A stretch of DNA of 64,000 nt, from assembly GCA_014656175.1 (NCBI GenBank), contig BNBX01000008.1, positions 326,533 through 390,532 of the forward strand. Reading direction: 5' to 3'. The position numbers were made by a program, and so were the translations under genes. Origin of the DNA: Streptomyces werraensis. GTDB taxonomy: Bacteria; Actinomycetota; Actinomycetes; Streptomycetales; Streptomycetaceae. This document shows, in pieces, positions 21,250 through 28,548 of this stretch; the first letter of the stretch is position 1, and each line of letters begins with the position of its first letter. The notes beneath the pieces were generated by a model. It searched no databases. It saw nothing but the letters and a program-made list of their open reading frames with translations, and was not told the origin of the DNA.

Positions 21250-21480
21250 TCGTTGGCGCCGAGTTGCGCGAACACCCCCCGAATCGCACCGACGCCGGTG
21301 GCTGATACCCCGCCAGCCGCAGGCATCCGGGCGTTGGGGCAGGCGCCCGGACGTATGGGCCCGCCGCGTGACCCACAGGCGCCGGGGTCCGGCGAAACCG
21401 GTCGGCGCCTCTACGCGGGGTCGTTGACCAGTCTCCGGACCGTCCGTACCGCCGCGCGGCGCAGCGCATACGCTTGGGGC

Positions 21481-22167
21481 ATGGCCCCGCAGATCAGTCC
21501 CAGCATTCTGTCCGCCGACTTCGCCCGGCTCGCCGAGGAGGCGAAGGCCGTCGAGGGAGCCGACTGGCTCCACGTCGACGTGATGGACAACCACTTCGTG
21601 CCCAACCTGACGCTCGGCGTGCCGGTCGTGGAGTCGCTGGCCCGGGCCACGGACACGCCGCTGGACTGCCATCTGATGATCGAGGCGCCCGACCGCTGGG
21701 CGCCGCAGTACGTGGAGGCGGGGGCCGGCTCGGTCACCTTCCACGTCGAGGCGGCCACCGCGCCCGTCCGCCTCGCCCGGGAGATCCGCGCCAAGGGCGC
21801 CCGCGCCTCCATGGCGCTGCGCCCGGCGACGCCGATCGAGCCCTACGAGGATCTGCTGCCCGAGCTGGACATGCTGCTGATCATGACGGTTGAACCGGGC
21901 TTCGGCGGGCAGGCGTTCCTCGACATCATGCTGCCGAAGATCCGCCGCACCCGTGAGCTGATCAGCAAGCACGGTCTGGAGCTGTGGCTGCAGGTCGACG
22001 GCGGTGTGTCGGCCTCGACCATCGAGCAGTGCGCCGACGCCGGCGCGGACGTCTTCGTCGCGGGATCCGCCGTGTACGGGGCGTCGGACCCGGCCGAGGC
22101 GGTCCGTGCCCTGCGCAAGCAGGCGGAGGCGGCGACGTCGAAGGCGTCGTGGTTGCACGACCACTGA
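21481..22167 (+). CDS. rpe: Ribulose-phosphate 3-epimerase
   Basis: Rpe interconverts ribulose 5-phosphate and xylulose 5-phosphate in the pentose phosphate pathway. The TIM-barrel protein (228 residues) starts MAPQISPSILSADFARL and carries metal/catalytic motifs LHVDVMDNHFVPNLTLG, CHLMIEAPDRW, MTVEPGFGGQAF and VDGGVS, with phosphate binding at AGSAVYGA. The ATG is preceded by TTGGGGC and no strong Shine-Dalgarno. It stands alone before a sugar-binding regulator, which may or may not control it. Confidence 0.96.
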   Translation: MAPQISPSILSADFARLAEEAKAVEGADWLHVDVMDNHFVPNLTLGVPVVESLARATDTPLDCHLMIEAPDRWAPQYVEAGAGSVTFHVEAATAPVRLAREIRAKGARASMALRPATPIEPYEDLLPELDMLLIMTVEPGFGGQAFLDIMLPKIRRTRELISKHGLELWLQVDGGVSASTIEQCADAGADVFVAGSAVYGASDPAEAVRALRKQAEAATSKASWLHDH

Positions 22168-22245
22168 GCGTCATGTACGTGAACGGCAGTCAGCAGGGCT
22201 GATCGACAGCGCCGGATCTGCAAGGATGAACGGCGAATCCAGAGT

Positions 22246-23289
22246 GTGAACAGCAGTGAGGAGATCGCCGTGTCGGGTATGTCGGCGGGCCGGTCAGCCA
22301 TGCGGATGGGACCCGCTGAGCTGGTGCAGGCGGCGGCCATGGCCCGCCGCTTCTACCTCGAGGGCAAGTCCAAGATCCAGATCGCCGAGGAGTTCGGCGT
22401 CAGCCGCTTCAAGGTGGCCCGGGTCCTGGAGACCGCCCTCGAGCGGGATCTGGTACGCATCGAGATCCGTGTGCCCGCCGAGCTGGACGCCGAGCGCTCG
22501 GACGCGCTCCGCGCACGCTACGGCCTGCGGCACGCCGTCGTGGTCGAGTCCCCGGCCGAGGCCGAGGAGACGCCCGACCCCGAGAACCTGGGAGAGGTGG
22601 CCGCCGACCTGCTCGGCGAGCTGGTCAACGAGGGGGACGTGCTGGGACTCGCCTGGGGGCGTTCCACCATCCACATGGCGGCGGCCCTGGACCGGCTCCC
22701 GCCCTGCACGGTCGTCCAGCTCACCGGCGTGTACGACGCGGGCACGGCGGAACGCGGCTCGGTCGAGGCCGTGCGCCGCGCCGCGCAGGTGTCGGGCGGC
22801 GACGCCCACCCCATCTACGCGCCGATGCTCCTGCCGGACGCCGCCACCGCGGAGGCGCTGCGCCACCAGACGGGCATCGCGCGGGCCTTCGAGTACTTCG
22901 ACAAGGTCACCGTGGCCTGTGTGTCCATCGGCTCCTGGGAGCCGGGCATCTCCACGGTGCACGACATGCTCAGCGACGAGGAGCGCGCCCACTACGCCTC
23001 CCTCGGCGTGGCCGCGGAGATGTCCGCCCACCTCTTCGACGCCGAAGGGCGCCGGGTCGGCCGCGACCTGGGGGAGCGGTGCATCACCGTCAAGACCGAC
23101 CAGCTGCGCAAGGTGCCCGAGGTCGTCGCCATCGCCGGCGGCCAGCGCAAGGGACCGGCGATCGACGCGGTGCTGCGCTCCGGCCTCGTCACCAGCCTGG
23201 TGACCGACACCTCGGCCGCCGACTACCTGATGACGGCGGGACCCACCCCGCGCTCCGCCCTGAACCGCGCGGACCCGGACGGCCCCTGA
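22246..23289 (+). CDS. SorC-family sugar-binding transcriptional regulator
   Basis: SorC/DeoR-type regulators bind DNA through an N-terminal HTH and sense a phosphorylated sugar in the C-terminal domain. Here the HTH is around QAAAMARRFYLEGKSKIQIAEEFGVSRF (about 28-55). The ligand domain starts near residue 85, with the family segments GLAWGRSTIHMAAAL, VQLTGVYD and VAIAGGQRKGPAIDAVLRSG. Length 347. Position next to rpe suggests sugar or pentose phosphate sensing, which is inference. GTG start giving MNSSEEIAV; ATGs a few codons in are alternatives. Confidence 0.88.
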   Translation: MNSSEEIAVSGMSAGRSAMRMGPAELVQAAAMARRFYLEGKSKIQIAEEFGVSRFKVARVLETALERDLVRIEIRVPAELDAERSDALRARYGLRHAVVVESPAEAEETPDPENLGEVAADLLGELVNEGDVLGLAWGRSTIHMAAALDRLPPCTVVQLTGVYDAGTAERGSVEAVRRAAQVSGGDAHPIYAPMLLPDAATAEALRHQTGIARAFEYFDKVTVACVSIGSWEPGISTVHDMLSDEERAHYASLGVAAEMSAHLFDAEGRRVGRDLGERCITVKTDQLRKVPEVVAIAGGQRKGPAIDAVLRSGLVTSLVTDTSAADYLMTAGPTPRSALNRADPDGP

Positions 23290-23341
23290 CGGCGGGTGCG
23301 GCGGGTGGGACCGGGAGGGGGCCGGCAGCATCGGCCGCACG

Positions 23342-23659
23342 ATGCCGTTACGGGCCCTCCTCCCGCGTCTCGTGGCGGGCCGGGGTGATGCCTGTCGCTG
23401 GTGTCCGACTGCCCGCCGGGGCCGCCCCACCCTTCAACTCATCGATGAGGGAGGCCCGTTCCCCTACGAGCGGGACGGCCCCGTGTTCGGCGGCGTCGAA
23501 GGGCTGCTGCCCCGGCGCGAGCGCGGCGACTACCGCGCATACACGGTGCCCACGCCCGGATCCGACGACCGGGGCGCCCGGCGCATCGTCACCGGGCGGA
23601 ACGGCGAGACGTACTACACCGACGACCACTACGCATCGTTCACGGCGGTACCGAGATGA
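23342..23659 (+). pseudogene. Decayed secreted guanyl-specific ribonuclease (RNase Sa/barnase type)
   Basis: The C-terminal half matches RNase Sa: LIDEGGPFPYERDG, VFGGVEGLLP, YTVPTPG, RGARRIVTG and YYTDDHYASF, keeping the catalytic His and the Arg pair. Three defects suggest decay. The N-terminus MPLRALLPRLVAG starts like a signal peptide, but no hydrophobic core follows. The expected leader to the fold (VRLPAGAAP) is present in a different frame just upstream, so about one base is missing in the C-run near 23425-23432. The general-base Glu (E54 of RNase Sa, in HEYTV) is Ala here (RAYTV). Its second codon after ATG-CCG is TTA, a rare bldA-type codon. It overlaps the barstar gene by 4 bp. Confidence 0.75.
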
Positions 23660-24024
23660 CCCACGACCTCACCGGCCGGCTCGTCGTCCCCCTCGACCTG
23701 GACGGGGTGACCGACAAGGCGGGCCTGATGGACCGCTGCGCCCGCGCCCTCGGCCTGCCCGACTGGTTCGGCCGCAACTGGGACGCCCTCGTCGACTCCC
23801 TCTCCGACCGCACCGTCTGGCCCGAGGGCGCGGACGGGCGCGGGCTGCTGCTCGTCGTCCGCGGCTGGCGCGCCTACGCCGACTCCCGCCCCCAGGAGTG
23901 GGCGACCGCCCAGGAGGTGTTCGCCGAGGCCGCGGAACGGGACCCGGCGCTCACCGTGGCGCTCGCCGTTGGAGGATCCGCCGAGCACCTTCCCGACCAA
24001 GCTGGACGATCCGACCGGGGCTGA
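23656..24024 (+). CDS. Barstar-family ribonuclease inhibitor
   Basis: Barstar proteins bind and block barnase/RNase Sa-type ribonucleases in the cytoplasm of the producer. The 122-residue protein has the family core LPDWFGRNWDALVDSL, matching barstar's D35 and D39 positions, and EVFAEA, matching E76; these acidic residues plug the RNase active site. The first 20 residues form the expected beta strand (RLVVPLDLDGV). The C-terminal 20 residues are extra. It overlaps the upstream RNase by ATGA, so the two were translationally coupled. The inhibitor looks intact while the RNase does not. Confidence 0.88.
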   Translation: MTHDLTGRLVVPLDLDGVTDKAGLMDRCARALGLPDWFGRNWDALVDSLSDRTVWPEGADGRGLLLVVRGWRAYADSRPQEWATAQEVFAEAAERDPALTVALAVGGSAEHLPDQAGRSDRG

Positions 24025-24116
24025 CGTTCCGGTCGCCGTGGGACAATGAAGTACGTGCTCTTCCCCCTGGCTGACCTGTCCGGGGGCCACCTCTGATCGA
24101 CTGGGATGTGCAGCAC

Positions 24117-25559
24117 GTGCGTTTCCTCAACGACATCCAGCCCCCGTACGACCTGACGTACGACGACGTCTTCATGGTGCCGAGCCGCTCCGCGGTCGGC
24201 TCGCGGCAGGGTGTGGACCTCAGCTCGCCCGACGGCACGGGCACCACGATCCCGCTCGTCGTCGCCAACATGACCGCGATCGCCGGCCGCCGCATGGCCG
24301 AGACGGTCGCCCGGCGCGGCGGACTGGTCGTCATACCGCAGGACATCCCGATCGAGGTCGTCGCCGAGGTCGTCTCCTGGGTGAAGGCCCGCCACCTGGT
24401 GCTGGACACCCCGATCGTGCTGGCCCCGCACCAGACCGTCGCGGACGCGCTGTCCCTGCTGCCCAAGCGGGCGCACAACGCGGGCGTGGTCGTCGACGAG
24501 GAGCGCCGTCCGGTCGGCGTGGTCACCGACGCCGACCTGGCCGGCGTGGACCGCTTCACCCAGCTCGACGAGGTCATGTCCAAGGACCTGCTCCTCCTCG
24601 ACGCCGGCATGGACCCGCGCGAGGCCTTCAACACCCTCGACGGCGCCAACCGCCGCTACGCGCCCGCCGTGGACGCCGAGGGCCGCCTGGCCGGCATCCT
24701 GACCCGCAAGGGCGCCCTGCGCGCCACCCTCTACACGCCCGCCACCGACGCGCGGGGACGGCTGCGCATCGCTGCCGCCGTCGGCATCAACGGCGACGTG
24801 GCCGGCAAGGCCAAGCAGCTGCTCGACGCGGGCATCGACACCCTCGTCATCGACACCGCGCACGGCCACCAGGAGTCGATGATCAACGCTGTCCGGCTGG
24901 TGCGCGGGCTCGACCCGCAGGTGCCGGTCGTCGCCGGCAACATCGTCTCCGCCGAGGGCGTCCGCGACCTGATCGAGGCCGGCGCGGACATCGTCAAGGT
25001 CGGCGTCGGCCCCGGCGCCATGTGCACCACCCGGATGATGACCGGCGTCGGCCGGCCGCAGTTCTCCGCCGTGCTGGAGTGCGCCGCCGAGGCGAAGAAG
25101 TACGGCAAGCACGTGTGGGCCGACGGCGGCGTCCGCCACCCGCGCGACGTGGCCATGGCCCTCGCGGCCGGCGCGTCCAACGTGATGATCGGCTCGTGGT
25201 TCGCCGGCACCTACGAGTCCCCGGGCGACCTCCAGCACGACGCGAACGGCCGCCCCTACAAGGAGTCCTTCGGCATGGCCTCCGCCCGCGCCGTGCGCAA
25301 CCGCACCTCCGAGGAGTCCGCCTACGACCGCGCCCGCAAGGGGCTGTTCGAGGAGGGCATCTCCACCTCCCGCATGTTCCTCGACCCGGAGCGCCCCGGC
25401 GTCGAGGACCTGATCGACTCGATCATCGCGGGCGTCCGCTCCTCGTGCACCTACGCCGGCGCCGCCTCGCTGGAGGAGTTCGCCGAGAAGGCCGTCGTCG
25501 GCGTCCAGAGCGCGGCCGGCTACGCCGAGGGCAAGCCGCTGCACGCCAGCTGGAGCTGA
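24117..25559 (+). CDS. guaB1: GuaB1-type GMP reductase (IMP dehydrogenase family)
   Basis: GuaB1 proteins look like IMP dehydrogenase, but the mycobacterial member was shown to be a CBS-containing GMP reductase (GMP to IMP, NADPH). The 480-residue chain starts MRFLNDIQPPYDLTYDDVFM. It has two CBS repeats (about 95-205), phosphate-binding and catalytic loop GVGPGAMCTTRMMTGVGRP with the active cysteine, and the C-terminal flap region RNRTSEESAYDRARKG. I chose the GTG at 24117 with GGGA ten bases upstream; the GTG three codons earlier is an alternative. Its purine-salvage role would balance guanine and adenine nucleotides. Confidence 0.85.
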   Translation: MRFLNDIQPPYDLTYDDVFMVPSRSAVGSRQGVDLSSPDGTGTTIPLVVANMTAIAGRRMAETVARRGGLVVIPQDIPIEVVAEVVSWVKARHLVLDTPIVLAPHQTVADALSLLPKRAHNAGVVVDEERRPVGVVTDADLAGVDRFTQLDEVMSKDLLLLDAGMDPREAFNTLDGANRRYAPAVDAEGRLAGILTRKGALRATLYTPATDARGRLRIAAAVGINGDVAGKAKQLLDAGIDTLVIDTAHGHQESMINAVRLVRGLDPQVPVVAGNIVSAEGVRDLIEAGADIVKVGVGPGAMCTTRMMTGVGRPQFSAVLECAAEAKKYGKHVWADGGVRHPRDVAMALAAGASNVMIGSWFAGTYESPGDLQHDANGRPYKESFGMASARAVRNRTSEESAYDRARKGLFEEGISTSRMFLDPERPGVEDLIDSIIAGVRSSCTYAGAASLEEFAEKAVVGVQSAAGYAEGKPLHASWS

Positions 25560-25640
25560 CCCGTCCGGTGGGGCGGGTGTGGAACGGCCCACACGGCCGG
25601 CGCAACGAACACCCGCCTCACCTCGAGGAACGCAATGATC

Positions 25641-25679
25641 TTGCGGTGGTGCGCAAGGTTGCTGCATTTCAGCAGCAAC
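25641..25679. promoter_or_regulatory. Two tandem Lrp/AsnC-like palindromes
   Basis: TTGCG-gtggtg-CGCAA (25641-25656) and GTTGCTGC-atttca-GCAGCAAC (25658-25679) are perfect inverted repeats with centres 20 bp apart, about two helical turns. The second overlaps a possible -35 (TTTCAG, 25667-25672), 18 bp before a -10 (TAGGGT, 25691-25696). They precede an amino-acid permease whose neighbour is an Lrp/AsnC regulator. Confidence 0.6.
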
Positions 25680-25804
25680 GAAGAACCTCGTAGGGTTACG
25701 CGCTGTACGTGTGTGGCGGGGACCCCGCTCGACGGGTCCCGGCTGTCGCGGGGCGCCGTCGGTCCCCGGCCGCGGAAGCCCGGCAGCGATCAAGGAGTCA
25801 GCGC

Positions 25805-27283
25805 GTGCTCGACCATGGCGCACCCCCGCACAACGGCGGTCCCGCCGCCCCGCACTCCTCAGGCGTGGGTATGCGTCTGATGCGGCGCAAGCCCGTGGAA
25901 CGCCTGGTCGCCGAGGGCGGCCACGGCGAGGGCGGCACCCTGCGCCGCTCCCTCGGGCTGTGGCAGCTGACCATGATCAGCATCGGCGCCACGCTCGGCA
26001 CCGGCATCTTCGTCGTCCTCGGCGAGGCCGTCCCCAAGGCCGGACCCGCGGTCACGCTGTCCTTCGTCATCGCCGGTCTGACGGCCCTCTTCTCCGCCCT
26101 CTCCTACGCGGAGCTGGCCGGCACCATCCCCGTCTCCGGCTCCTCGTACTCGTATGCGTACGCAACGATGGGCGAACTGATCGCCTGGGTCTGCGGCTGG
26201 TGTCTGATGCTGGAGTACGGCGTCTCGGTCGCGGCCGTCGCCGTCGGCTGGGGCGAGTACCTCAATGAACTCCTCGACGGCACCATCGGCGTCACCCTGC
26301 CCGCCGCGCTGTCCGCCCCGCCCGGCGACGGCGGCGTCTTCAACGCGCCGGCGCTGATCGTCGTCATGCTGGCCATGGCGTTCCTGCTCGGCGGCGCCCG
26401 CGAGTCGGCCCGCGCCAACACGGTGATGGTCCTCGTCAAGATCGGCGCCCTGGTGCTGTTCTGCGCCATCGGCGTCCAGGGCTTCCGCTCCGGCAACTAC
26501 GAGAACTTCATGCCGCTCGGCATGGCCGGCGTCAGCGCCGCCGGAGCCACCCTGTTCTTCTCGTACATCGGCTTCGACGCCGCCTCCACCGCAGGCGAGG
26601 AGGCCAAGAACGCCCAGCGCGACCTGCCCCGCGCGATCCTGCTGTCCCTCGCGATCATCACCGCGCTGTACGTCCTGGTCGCCGCCGTCGCCGTGGGCGC
26701 CAAGCCGTGGCGGCAGTTCACCGACTCCGAGGCCACCCTCGCCCAGATCATGCGCGAGGTCACCGGCCAGAGCTTCTGGGGCACCCTGCTGGCGTTCTGT
26801 GCCGTCGTCGCCATCGCCAGCGTCGTCCTCACCGTCCTGTACGGCCAGACCCGCATCCTGTTCGCCATGTCCCGCGACGGACTGGTGCCCAAGGTGTTCG
26901 CCCGGGTCAGCCCGCGCACCGGCACGCCCCGCGCCAACACCCTGATCGTCTCCCTGTTCTGCGGTGTCCTCGCCGCCGCCGTCCCGCTCGGCCAGCTCGC
27001 CGACGCCACCAGCATCGGCACCCTCTTCGCCTTCGCCCTGGTCAACGTCGCCGTGGTGGTGCTGCGCCGCAGCCGCCCCGACATGCCGCGCTCCTTCCGG
27101 GTCCCGCTGTCCCCGCTGCTGCCCGCCCTCGGCTTCGGCTTCTGCCTGTGGATGATGGGCAGCCTGTCCACCGTCACCTGGGTCGTCTTCGGTGTCTGGA
27201 TGGCCGTCGGGCTCGTGTTCTACTTCCTCTACGGCTACCGCCGCTCCCGGCTCGCCGCCCCCGCCCCGTCGGAAGCGAAGTGA
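25805..27283 (+). CDS. APC-family amino acid permease (cationic type)
   Basis: This is an inner-membrane amino-acid importer of the APC superfamily with about twelve membrane helices. The helix-1 signature SIGATLGTGIFVVLGE (about 57-72) is the substrate-backbone binding loop, and FFSYIGFDAASTAGEEAKNAQRDLP is the conserved helix-6 to loop region. Length (492) and sequence fit the cationic amino acid transporter group; substrate is not proven. The GTG start has AAGGAG with a 7-base spacer. A leader of about 100 nt and two Lrp-like palindromes lie upstream, and an Lrp/AsnC gene begins 10 bp downstream. Confidence 0.9.
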   Translation: MLDHGAPPHNGGPAAPHSSGVGMRLMRRKPVERLVAEGGHGEGGTLRRSLGLWQLTMISIGATLGTGIFVVLGEAVPKAGPAVTLSFVIAGLTALFSALSYAELAGTIPVSGSSYSYAYATMGELIAWVCGWCLMLEYGVSVAAVAVGWGEYLNELLDGTIGVTLPAALSAPPGDGGVFNAPALIVVMLAMAFLLGGARESARANTVMVLVKIGALVLFCAIGVQGFRSGNYENFMPLGMAGVSAAGATLFFSYIGFDAASTAGEEAKNAQRDLPRAILLSLAIITALYVLVAAVAVGAKPWRQFTDSEATLAQIMREVTGQSFWGTLLAFCAVVAIASVVLTVLYGQTRILFAMSRDGLVPKVFARVSPRTGTPRANTLIVSLFCGVLAAAVPLGQLADATSIGTLFAFALVNVAVVVLRRSRPDMPRSFRVPLSPLLPALGFGFCLWMMGSLSTVTWVVFGVWMAVGLVFYFLYGYRRSRLAAPAPSEAK

Positions 27284-27293
27284 ACGACCCGCA

Positions 27294-27746
27294 GTGCTGA
27301 ACGATCTCGACGAACGCATCGTGCACGCCCTCGCCGAGGACGCCCGCCGCTCCTACGCGGACATCGGCCAGCTCGTCGGCCTCTCCGCGCCCGCCGTCAA
27401 ACGGCGCGTGGACCGGCTGCGCGCGACCGGGGCCATCACCGGTTTCACCGTGCGGGTGGACCCCGCCGCCCTCGGCTGGGAGACGGAGGGGTTCGTCGAG
27501 ATCTACTGCCGCAGCAACACCTCTCCGGAGACCATCCAGCGGGGGCTCGAGCGGTACCAGGAGGTCGTCGCCGCGTCCACGGTCACCGGGGACGCGGACG
27601 CGGTCGCCCAGGTCTTCGCCTCCGACATGCGGCACTTCGAACGGGTGCTGGAGCGGATCGCCGGCGAACCGTTCGTCGAGCGGACCAAGTCCGTGCTGGT
27701 GCTGTCGCCGTTGCTGCGGCGGTTCTCGTCGGGGTCGCCGACATAG
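27294..27746 (+). CDS. Lrp/AsnC-family transcriptional regulator
   Basis: Lrp/AsnC proteins respond to amino acids and bind palindromes as octamers. The 150-residue protein has the N-terminal winged HTH (LNDLDERIVHALAEDARRSYADIGQLVGLSAPAVKRRVDRL, given as two parts: residues 2-21 and 22-42) and a RAM-type ligand domain (FTVRVDPAALG onward). GTG start 10 bp after the permease stop. The arrangement permease-regulator with paired palindromes upstream makes it the likely local controller. Its C-terminus (RTKSVLVLSPLLRRF) is the usual last strand. Confidence 0.9.
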   Translation: MLNDLDERIVHALAEDARRSYADIGQLVGLSAPAVKRRVDRLRATGAITGFTVRVDPAALGWETEGFVEIYCRSNTSPETIQRGLERYQEVVAASTVTGDADAVAQVFASDMRHFERVLERIAGEPFVERTKSVLVLSPLLRRFSSGSPT

Positions 27747-27828
27747 GCCGTGCGGAGCGGGTGAGTCCCGCCGTACTCGGTGAGTCGTCCCCGCGTGAGG
27801 GTCACTGAATCGGCGTAATCTGGGGCAT

Positions 27829-28548
27829 ATGCGGCAGCCCTCCGATTCCGGTGCGGTGACCGGTGAGCCCGAAGGGCCGGATCCGGTTTTCGTCGACGCC
27901 TCCGGCCGGCGGGCCCGGCTGCTGCGGCGGGCCGGATACGGGGCCGCCGGGCTGGCGGCCGGCTACCTGAGCGTGCTCGCGCTGAGCCTGATGGGGGCGA
28001 CCCCGTTCGCCCCGGAGGCCCTGCTGCCGCCGCTGCCCGGCGAGACCACGCCCACGGCGCCGCTGCGGCCGGACGCGGAGGGGGACGCGCGTCCACCCGA
28101 GGACGCCGGGGCCGGGGCGGGGCCGGGTATGCCGGTCGTCCCGCTGATCGCCGGCGCCGGGGACAACCCGGCGGGCGCGCTGCTGCTGCCGCCCGGCGCC
28201 GATCCCGGGAGCGTCGCCGGGGTGCCGGTGCAGCCGCCGGAGCCGGGCGGGGTGGAGGTCACGGACGGGCCGGAGCAGACCGGGGAGCCCGGCGACGCCG
28301 AGGAGCCCGGCGACGCCGAGGAGCCGGGTGCACCCGAGGAGCCGCAGGAACCGGGCGCCGGTGAGCCGTCCGCGCCCGGCGACGGCGGTGACTCCGAGGC
28401 GCCGCCGCCCGGCACCGACGAGCCGTCCGGGCCCGGCACGGACAACCCGCCCGAGCCGCCCGTCACGCCGCAGCCCACGCCCGAGGCGCCGTCCCAGAAC
28501 CCCGGCGCCTCCCAGCCCGACGACCCGCCGGCCGCCGGGACCCCCTGA
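27829..28548 (+). CDS. Proline/glycine-rich membrane-anchored protein
   Basis: No domain is recognised. The 239-residue product has a basic cytoplasmic start, one membrane helix (about 36-57, GYGAAGLAAGYLSVLALSLM) and then 180 residues of extracellular low-complexity sequence rich in Pro, Gly, Glu and Asp, including the tandem EEPGDAEEPGDAEEPGAPEE. There is no LPXTG or lipobox. The stop overlaps the start of the deacetylase/glycosyltransferase gene by one base (TGATG), so they form a coupled pair. A wall-spanning or polymer-contacting spacer role is a guess from context. Confidence 0.8.
   Translation: MRQPSDSGAVTGEPEGPDPVFVDASGRRARLLRRAGYGAAGLAAGYLSVLALSLMGATPFAPEALLPPLPGETTPTAPLRPDAEGDARPPEDAGAGAGPGMPVVPLIAGAGDNPAGALLLPPGADPGSVAGVPVQPPEPGGVEVTDGPEQTGEPGDAEEPGDAEEPGAPEEPQEPGAGEPSAPGDGGDSEAPPPGTDEPSGPGTDNPPEPPVTPQPTPEAPSQNPGASQPDDPPAAGTP

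Larger units (their letters stand above)
20986..21480. other. 495-bp intergenic region rsmB-rpe, made mostly of repeats
   Basis: No credible gene is seen. The first third (21016-21143) is a dispersed repeat shared with 32105-32234. The middle (21202-21249) matches the metK-priA repeat. The last 200 bp are unassigned and hold the rpe promoter, which I could not place. Confidence 0.6.

Noticed and set aside
24040..24116. Promoter at GGACAAT before guaB1
   Set aside because: The -35 spacing is poor and the hexamer is off consensus; not strong enough to list.
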